DNA of 16,289 bases from positions 1 to 16,289 of the forward strand of contig JAMIFV010000032.1 of NCBI GenBank assembly GCA_035906055.1, read 5' to 3'. The DNA comes from JAMIFV01 sp035906055. GTDB lineage: Bacteria; Pseudomonadota; Alphaproteobacteria; Rickettsiales; JABCZZ01. The number at the start of each line of letters is the position of its first letter. The first letter of the stretch is position 1. Of this stretch, positions 10,841-16,289 are shown piece by piece. Position numbers and translations under genes: made by a program. The notes beneath the pieces were generated by a model. It made no database searches. It was given only the letters and a program-made list of their open reading frames with translations, and had not been told where the DNA came from.

Positions 10841-12982
10841 ATGATAAGACAGTTTGAACTTGTAGAGCGCGTAAAATCCTACGACCCCGATGCGGATGAG
10901 GACATGCTCAACCGCGCCTATGTGTACGCCATGAAGATGCATGGCACCCAGACGCGCGCCTCCGGCGACCCCTATTTCTCGCACCCCGTTGAAGTGGCGG
11001 CGCTGCTTACCGAATTCCGGCTGGACACCGCCTCCATCGCCACCGCCCTGCTGCATGACACGGTGGAAGATACCGATGCGACACTGGAAGATATTGAAAA
11101 ATACTTCGGCAAGGAAGTCAGCACGCTGGTGGACGGCGTAACCAAACTCTCGCGCCTTGAAAGCAAATCGGAGAACGCCAAGCAGGCGGAGAATTTCCGC
11201 AAGCTCCTGCTTGCCATGAGCGAAGACCTGCGCGTGCTGATGGTAAAGCTGGCAGACCGCCTGCACAACATGCGCACGCTTAAATACATCAAGTCGCCCG
11301 AAAAGCGCCAGCGCATCGCCAGGGAAACACTTGAAATCTACGCCGCGCTGGCCGAACGCATCGGTATGCGCAAGATCAAGGAAGAGTTGCAGGACCTCGC
11401 CTTCACCGAGCTTTATCCCGAAGCGCGCGAAGGCATCATCAACCGCCTCAGCTACCTGCGCGAGCAGGGCAAGGCGGCGGTGGAAAAGACCGAAGAGCAC
11501 CTGCGCAAGACCCTGAGCGATGCGGGGCTGCCCAAAGCAACGGTGGTGGGCCGCGAAAAACGCCCCTACTCCATCTGGAAGAAGATGGAAACCAAGAACG
11601 CCAGCTTTGAGCAGCTGGGCGACATCATCGCGTTCCGCATCGTGGTGGATACGGTGCCGGAATGTTATCAGGCGCTGGGCGCGGTGCATGCCGAATACCA
11701 CACGATACCCGGCCATTTTAAGGACTATATCAGCACGCCGAAAAACAACGATTACAAGTCGCTGCACACGGCGGTTATCGGCCCCGGCCAACAGCGCATC
11801 GAAATACAGATACGCACACTGGAAATGCACGAAATCGCCGAGTTCGGCGTGGCGGCGCACTGGTCGTATAAGCAGAAACGCGACTACAGCAAGGACGGCA
11901 AGCAATACCGCTGGATACGCGAGCTGCTTGAGATCCTGGAGCGCTCCACCAACGCGGAAGAATTCCTCGAGCACACGAAGCTTGAGATGTACCACGACCA
12001 GGTATTCTGCTTCACGCCGAAGGGCGACATCATCGCACTGCCGCGCGGCGCAACCCCGGTGGACTTTGCCTATGCCGTGCATTCCGGCGTGGGCGACACG
12101 TGCGTGGGCGCAAAAATAAACAGCCGCATCGTGCCGCTGCGCACGCAGCTCAAGAACGGCGACCAGGTGGATATCATCACCTCCAAGGCACAGACACCCT
12201 CGCCCACATGGGAACGATTCGTCGTCACCGGCAAGGCGCGTGCGGAAATCCGCAAGTTCATCCGCACCCAGCAGCGCGCGGAATACATCAACCTTGGCCG
12301 CGCCATCCTCAGCAAGACCTTCAAGCAGGAGGATATCGACCTGACCGACAAGATGCTCGAAGGCGTTGCACAGCATTTCAACAAGAAGACGGCGGAAGAC
12401 CTCGTGGCGGAAGTGGGTGAAGGCCTCATCAACCGCACGCAGGTGTTTGAAGCCGTATTCCCCGATCGTAAGATTCAGCCTGCCAAGGGCACGCTGATGA
12501 CCAAACTGCGTAAAAAACCCACGAGCGGCAGCGGCCCCGCCATCACCATACGCGGGCTGGTGCCTGGCATGGCATTGCATTTCGGCGGCTGTTGCCATCC
12601 TATCCCGGGTGACAAGATCGTAGGCATCGTCACAACCGGCAAGGGCATCACCATACACACCACGTCCTGCGAGACGCTGGAAAACTTCTCCGACACGCCG
12701 GAACGCTGGATCGATGTGGCATGGGACATGAACAGCCAGGCCGCCCATGTGGCGCGCATCAAGGCCACCGTGCTGCACGAGACAGGCGGGCTTGCCACCG
12801 TTACCAGCGTTATCGCCAAGGACCTCGGCAATATCACCAACCTGAAGATACTCACGCGCTCCACGGATTTTTTCGAGATCATGCTCGACATTGAAGTGCG
12901 CGATACCAAACACCTCAATACGCTTATCGCATCGCTTCGCGCGCAAAAAGCAGTGCAGTCCGTAGAGCGTTATTACGGTTAG
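10841..12982 (+). CDS. rel: Bifunctional (p)ppGpp synthetase/hydrolase (RelA/SpoT homologue)
   Basis: The enzyme makes and degrades the stringent-response alarmone ppGpp. The 713-residue product has the complete long-RSH order. The HD hydrolase is first, with His-Asp at 72-73 in LLHDTVEDT and LADRLHNMRT downstream. The synthetase begins near RPYSIWKKM (241) and includes FRIVVDTVPECYQALG and DYKSLHTAV. A TGS domain follows near 390 (CFTPKGDIIALPRGATPVDFAY), then the zinc-finger/RIS region with Cys584-Cys585 (GGCCHPIPGD), and a C-terminal ACT domain to IASLRAQKAVQSVERYYG. Intact HD and ED residues show that hydrolysis is kept. The start matches the typical alphaproteobacterial N-terminus. The 3' end overlaps the convergent neighbour by four bases. 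Confidence 0.97.
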   Translation: MIRQFELVERVKSYDPDADEDMLNRAYVYAMKMHGTQTRASGDPYFSHPVEVAALLTEFRLDTASIATALLHDTVEDTDATLEDIEKYFGKEVSTLVDGVTKLSRLESKSENAKQAENFRKLLLAMSEDLRVLMVKLADRLHNMRTLKYIKSPEKRQRIARETLEIYAALAERIGMRKIKEELQDLAFTELYPEAREGIINRLSYLREQGKAAVEKTEEHLRKTLSDAGLPKATVVGREKRPYSIWKKMETKNASFEQLGDIIAFRIVVDTVPECYQALGAVHAEYHTIPGHFKDYISTPKNNDYKSLHTAVIGPGQQRIEIQIRTLEMHEIAEFGVAAHWSYKQKRDYSKDGKQYRWIRELLEILERSTNAEEFLEHTKLEMYHDQVFCFTPKGDIIALPRGATPVDFAYAVHSGVGDTCVGAKINSRIVPLRTQLKNGDQVDIITSKAQTPSPTWERFVVTGKARAEIRKFIRTQQRAEYINLGRAILSKTFKQEDIDLTDKMLEGVAQHFNKKTAEDLVAEVGEGLINRTQVFEAVFPDRKIQPAKGTLMTKLRKKPTSGSGPAITIRGLVPGMALHFGGCCHPIPGDKIVGIVTTGKGITIHTTSCETLENFSDTPERWIDVAWDMNSQAAHVARIKATVLHETGGLATVTSVIAKDLGNITNLKILTRSTDFFEIMLDIEVRDTKHLNTLIASLRAQKAVQSVERYYG

Positions 12983-14184
12983 CCCTTGATGTGATTGAAT
13001 GCTTCCGCAGGCATTTCCACCAGTTCCACCCCGAACGTGTGGAAGAACGTATGCACCTCGTAGCTGGCAGCGTCGTCAATGCCGATGATAAGCCTGAGGC
13101 GTCCACCCAGCATTTTGATAACTTTCTTTACAATAATGGCATCGAGCAGCCGGTCGGATAATTTCCGCCCGAAACCGACACGGTCTTCCTTTTCGTATTT
13201 GCGCTTGCCATAGGCTATCGCTTTCTGGAACAGCTTCCATTCCAGCTTGCCCGCGCGTTTCATATGCGCTTCGATATGCTGCTTGAGGCTGCGCACATAA
13301 TCCGCATCCGCTATCAGCACCTGCGGCCTGCTCTCAAGGCACGTGAAGTCGGTCTTGTCCGAATTGATCTGCAATGCGGAATCACGCAGCACCGGCAACA
13401 GGCAGGAGGAAATATGCTCCACAAGATGGTTCCATGAAAGCGCCGTCAGCACGATATCGGTATTGTGCACGGGCGAATGCGTGCCCAGCAGCCGCTCGAT
13501 CACGCGCGCATGCTCCAGTAACTGGGCATGGGTATAAAGCGTCACCTTATGCCCTTTGGTCTCGTTATCATGATAAAAAAACAGTATGGCACGATCTCTC
13601 GGCGAAAGCGCCGCGAGCGTGGTCGGCGTCCTGTCCGGATGTCGCCCGCCCTTCTCAAGGCACTGGGCGTAATAATAGACGGTTACTCCCGGATGGCTGC
13701 CCTTGAGGTCTTCAAGGCGGGTCATCCTGGCAACATGCGTTTCAGGCGCGGCAGGCTTGCCTGTGAGGCAGATGATATGTTTGAGTTCAGGCAGCTTTGC
13801 GGCCTGCCGTGTGATCACATTAGCTTCGGCAACGCCGTTAACCACAGCCACAGTGCTGCGCGATTCGGCCAGCACGCTGATTTTCTCTTCTTCGGAAAAG
13901 CCTGAAGGGATAATAACGGCGGTAGCCCTTATCGAAAACGTGGCCAGCTCACTCACCCAATAGGCCTTGGAAGGAGAAAGCCCGAAGAACGCCACGCGGG
14001 AATCCAGCGTTACGCCGAGAAAATCCAGCATGCGCGCCATGCCGTTCACTTCCACGGCTATTTCTTTGGTTAACCTGCTGACAAACATCTTTTCATGGCG
14101 TTCATAGATGAACGGCTTGTCAGGCGCTATCTTCACGTTAGCAAGGAAAAGTGCGGGAAAAAGCTGGACGCCGGTACTGTTCAT
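12979..14184 (-). CDS. Truncated, degenerate acyl-CoA synthetase-like (ANL) protein
   Basis: The first 400 residues follow the layout of long-chain acyl-CoA synthetases: KPFIYERHEK, an early ATP-domain fold (RVAFFGLSPSKAYWVSELA), a stretch where the P-loop should be, RPQVLIADADYV in place of the RPTVF box, and LRLIIGIDDAASYEVHTFFHTFGVELVEM. The key motifs are missing: the SGTTGxPKG loop reads FFYHDNETKGHKVTLYTH, and the YGxTE motif is replaced by MPAEAF just before the stop. The C-terminal domain with the hinge and catalytic lysine is absent. Yet the frame is clean over 401 codons, which argues for a selected non-catalytic protein rather than fresh decay. It is divergent from pepF, converges on rel, and has a TACAAT -10-like box 15 bases before the ATG. 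Confidence 0.7.
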   Translation of the reverse strand: MNSTGVQLFPALFLANVKIAPDKPFIYERHEKMFVSRLTKEIAVEVNGMARMLDFLGVTLDSRVAFFGLSPSKAYWVSELATFSIRATAVIIPSGFSEEEKISVLAESRSTVAVVNGVAEANVITRQAAKLPELKHIICLTGKPAAPETHVARMTRLEDLKGSHPGVTVYYYAQCLEKGGRHPDRTPTTLAALSPRDRAILFFYHDNETKGHKVTLYTHAQLLEHARVIERLLGTHSPVHNTDIVLTALSWNHLVEHISSCLLPVLRDSALQINSDKTDFTCLESRPQVLIADADYVRSLKQHIEAHMKRAGKLEWKLFQKAIAYGKRKYEKEDRVGFGRKLSDRLLDAIIVKKVIKMLGGRLRLIIGIDDAASYEVHTFFHTFGVELVEMPAEAFNHIKG

Positions 14185-14265
14185 AAAAGGTGGTATGGTA
14201 TTGTATTACGATTTTGCTTGTTATAACGTTATTAACATAAAAGTACACTGTAGAGAGAGCAAATA

Positions 14266-16047
14266 ATGAGCCGTTCTTCCACCCTTCCCGTCTGGGACCT
14301 GACCGATTTTTACAAAAGCCTCCAGTCCACCGAGATCGCCAGGGATACCGACCGCGCCAAGGCGCTTACCTCGCGTTTCCGTAAGAAATATGAGCCGCTG
14401 ATGGGCACCATCGGCGCGCAGGATCTTCATCAGGCGCTCAAGGAGTATGAAGCCCTGCAGGATCTTTACGGCAAGCTGGGTTCCTACGCCCAGTTGCTCT
14501 ACAGCGGAAATATGAGCGACCCCGCCAACGCGCAGTTTTACCAGAATATGCAGGAAACGCTCACCATCCTGAGCTCGGAACTCATGTTTTTCACCCTGTC
14601 GCTGAACAAACTGTCCGATGCCAGAATGAAGGCGCTGCTCGCGGCAAAAGAGCTGGCGCATTATGCACCGTGGCTTCGTGAGTTGCGCGCGCTCAAGCCT
14701 TACCAGCTTTCCGACGACCTCGAAAAAATACTGCATGAGAAAAGCGTCGCTGGCCGCTCGGCATGGTCGCGTCATTTTGACGAAGTGCTGGGCGACCTGC
14801 GTTTTAAAGTGGCGGGTAAGCCCCTGGCATTGGAAGAAACGCTGCACCTCATGTCCGATGCAAAGCCGGAAAAGCGCAAAGCCGCCGCCATGGGGCTGGC
14901 CGAGGGGCTCAAGACCAATATCAAGACCTTTGCGCTCATCACCAACACGCTCGCGAAAGATAAGGAGATTGAAGACAACTGGCGCAAACTTGAACGCCCC
15001 ATCTCTTCACGCAATATCTCCAATCAGGTGGAAGACGAGGTGGTGGACGCCCTCATGGGCAGCGTGCAGAAAAACTATGCCAGCATCTCGCATCGCTATT
15101 ACAGGATGAAAGCCAAATGGCTGGGCATGAAGCAACTCAATTATTGGGACAGGGCGGCACCGCTGCCCAAAGTGCCGGAGAAAAGCTATAACTGGGACGA
15201 TGCGCGTGAACTGGTGCTGTCCTCATATACCGCCTTCTCCCCCACCCTGGGCAAGACCGGCAAGCAGTTCTTTGATAAAAACTGGATCGACGCGCAAGTA
15301 AGGCCCGGCAAGGCACCCGGCGCATTCGCGCACCCCACCGTGCCTTCCGTGCACCCTTACCTGCTGGTTAACTATCAGGGCAAGCCGCGCGACGTGATGA
15401 CGCTCGCCCATGAGCTCGGCCACGGCGTGCATCAGGTGCTTTCGGGCAAGCAAGGCGCTTTGCTGGCGGATACGCCCTTAACCCTTGCCGAAACCGCTTC
15501 CGTATTCGGTGAGCAGCTTACCTTCCGCGAAATGCTCAAACGCGAGAAAGACGCCAATCGCCGTAAAGCCATCCTCGCCGCCAAGGTGGAAGATATGATC
15601 GCGACCGTCGTGCGGCAGGTGGCGATGTGCCAGTTCGAGGTGCGCGTGCATGACGAGCGTAAATCCACCGAGCTCACCGCCGACCGAATCGGCCAGATCT
15701 GGGTAGATGTGCAGTCCGCAGCGCTCGGCCCTGCAATAAAGCTGACGCCGGAATATAATTATAGCTGGGCGTATATCCCCCACTTCATCCATACACCGTT
15801 CTATGTGTATGCCTATGCGTTCGGCGACTGCCTTGTGAACTCGCTTTATTCGGCGTATGAGAAAGAACAGAAGAAAGGCAACGCCGCTTCTTTTGAAAAG
15901 AAATACATCACCATGCTGGAGTCCGGTGGCCGCTTCCGCCATAAGGAACTGCTGGCACCGTTCGGGCTCGATGCCAGCAAACCCAGCTTCTGGCAGGGCG
16001 GGCTTGATGTTATCTCAGGGCTTATTGATGAGTTGGAGGGTATGTAG
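14266..16047 (+). CDS. pepF: M3 family oligoendopeptidase F
   Basis: This 593-residue cytosolic zinc metallopeptidase cleaves oligopeptides. The thermolysin-like motif LAHELGHGVHQVL gives His382-Glu383-His386, with the third ligand Glu409 in LAETASVFGE 26 residues after the HExxH motif, the M3 spacing. The N-terminal helical lobe (LPVWDLTDFYKSL) and the late substrate-binding residues in YNYSWAYIPHFIHTPFYVYAYAFG (Tyr/His-rich, about 502-525) fit the PepF clade that is common in alphaproteobacteria. The ATG follows a GAGAGAG stretch. The gene is divergent from the acyl-CoA synthetase-like gene across 81 bases that include the palindrome ATAACGTTAT. An IS200-type element lies downstream. Confidence 0.94.
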   Translation: MSRSSTLPVWDLTDFYKSLQSTEIARDTDRAKALTSRFRKKYEPLMGTIGAQDLHQALKEYEALQDLYGKLGSYAQLLYSGNMSDPANAQFYQNMQETLTILSSELMFFTLSLNKLSDARMKALLAAKELAHYAPWLRELRALKPYQLSDDLEKILHEKSVAGRSAWSRHFDEVLGDLRFKVAGKPLALEETLHLMSDAKPEKRKAAAMGLAEGLKTNIKTFALITNTLAKDKEIEDNWRKLERPISSRNISNQVEDEVVDALMGSVQKNYASISHRYYRMKAKWLGMKQLNYWDRAAPLPKVPEKSYNWDDARELVLSSYTAFSPTLGKTGKQFFDKNWIDAQVRPGKAPGAFAHPTVPSVHPYLLVNYQGKPRDVMTLAHELGHGVHQVLSGKQGALLADTPLTLAETASVFGEQLTFREMLKREKDANRRKAILAAKVEDMIATVVRQVAMCQFEVRVHDERKSTELTADRIGQIWVDVQSAALGPAIKLTPEYNYSWAYIPHFIHTPFYVYAYAFGDCLVNSLYSAYEKEQKKGNAASFEKKYITMLESGGRFRHKELLAPFGLDASKPSFWQGGLDVISGLIDELEGM

Positions 16048-16100
16048 TTTTATTTGCCCTCCCCGCCTGCGCTGGCATGGCAATAATGCAGTAAATGAAT

Positions 16101-16120
16101 CCTCGGAGCAAGCTCCGAGG
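16101..16120. repeat. IS200/IS605 right-end hairpin
   Basis: CCTCGGAGC, loop AA, GCTCCGAGG is a perfect nine-pair stem. It sits four bases beyond the stop of the minus-strand tnpA fragment, where IS200/IS605 elements carry the subterminal hairpin read by TnpA. Being 53 bases after the pepF stop, it might also slow transcription from pepF. Confidence 0.65.
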
Positions 16121-16124
16121 CATT

Positions 16125-16289
16125 TTAGAACAGCCGCAACTGATATTGTTTGTGTATAGGCTTATAGTCTTTTGTTCCCTGGTTCTTCACATAATTGGCG
16201 ATGGTCTTTACGTCTGCGTACTGACCCACCGTATTGATAAAATAGCCCTTACCCCAAAATTCCCCACCCCATAGCTTCTGTTTGACTTC
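16125..16289 (-). CDS. tnpA: IS200/IS605 family transposase TnpA, C-terminal part (runs off right edge)
   Basis: The last 54 residues of a Y1 (HUH) single-strand transposase are visible on the minus strand. They include KLWGGEFWGKGYFINTVGQ, typical of IS200-type TnpA, then ADVKTIANYVKNQG, where the Tyr of NYVKNQ is the expected nucleophile with its Gln three residues later. The protein ends YQLRLF. The N-terminal HUH motif lies beyond the window edge. A subterminal hairpin follows the stop. Completeness of the element cannot be judged. Confidence 0.88.
   Translation of the reverse strand, partial: EVKQKLWGGEFWGKGYFINTVGQYADVKTIANYVKNQGTKDYKPIHKQYQLRLF

Noticed and set aside
10703..12946. A 747-codon open frame antisense to rel
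   Set aside because: It lies opposite an unmistakable rel gene, its product is rich in His, Arg, Ala and Phe with no known domain, and such frames arise from GC-rich third codon positions. It also runs into the antitoxin region.
14223..14232. ATAACGTTAT palindrome between the synthetase-like gene and pepF
   Set aside because: A ten-base AT-rich palindrome in a divergent promoter region is expected by chance; nothing ties it to a regulator.
1..16289. CRISPR array, tRNA, rRNA or riboswitch
   Set aside because: No regularly spaced repeats, cloverleaf-like segments or rRNA-like stretches were seen on either strand. The repeats found are isolated hairpins, IS ends or short tandem units.

Overview
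The window (GC judged by eye as mid-50s percent) looks like chromosomal DNA of an alphaproteobacterium. The main evidence is a single bifunctional RelA/SpoT homologue with an alphaproteobacterial-looking N-terminus, and an isc gene order (NifS-like desulfurase, iscS, iscU, iscA, hscB) that I associate with Rickettsiales-type genomes. No rRNA or tRNA gene is visible and a genus cannot be named. The window is bounded by mobile DNA: the 3' end of a transposase gene at the left edge and the 3' end of an IS200/IS605-type tnpA at the right edge. A complete IS481-family element lies inside.

Region 1 (1-2085): a transposase C-terminus converges on a minus-strand cluster of tlyA (rRNA 2'-O-methyltransferase), a small DedA/VTT-like membrane protein and an AIM24-family protein, with gaps of 13 and 3 bases. 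Region 2 (2160-2910): three small plus-strand reading frames linked by two ATGA overlaps, with no recognisable function; they may be an unknown coupled operon or a gene broken by two frameshifts. Region 3 (2928-4099): an IS481-family insertion between two copies of a roughly 52-base repeat, one of which runs into the 3' end of hscB.

Region 4 (4080-9860, all minus): hslO (Hsp33), a TetR/BetI-like regulator, a NifS-like cysteine desulfurase, then a 290-base gap holding a hairpin and a MITE-like inverted repeat, then iscS, iscU, iscA and hscB. This is an iron-sulfur cluster assembly locus. The usual hscA and fdx do not follow hscB; the IS481 copy lies there instead. IscU keeps the LPPVK motif read by HscA, so HscA is expected elsewhere. 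The regulator next to the operon is TetR-type, not the usual Rrf2-type IscR. The iscS-iscU and iscU-iscA gaps carry strong inverted repeats.

Region 5 (9908-10719, minus): a DUF1778 antitoxin and GNAT acetyltransferase toxin pair (TacAT type), joined at a junction made of three tandem heptamers. Region 6 (10841-16047): rel (ppGpp synthetase/hydrolase), a convergent gene for a truncated acyl-CoA synthetase-like protein that has lost the visible catalytic motifs, and a divergent M3-family oligoendopeptidase F.

The most unusual signals are: (a) good promoter matches that place the transcription start almost on the start codon of hslO, iscS and rel, suggesting leaderless mRNAs; (b) the degenerate adenylate-forming protein beside rel; (c) the heptamer-built toxin-antitoxin junction; (d) the ATGA-linked three-frame cluster; (e) iterated GTACTCGG repeats inside the isc operon. 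Function calls rest on motifs read by eye, without database searches.
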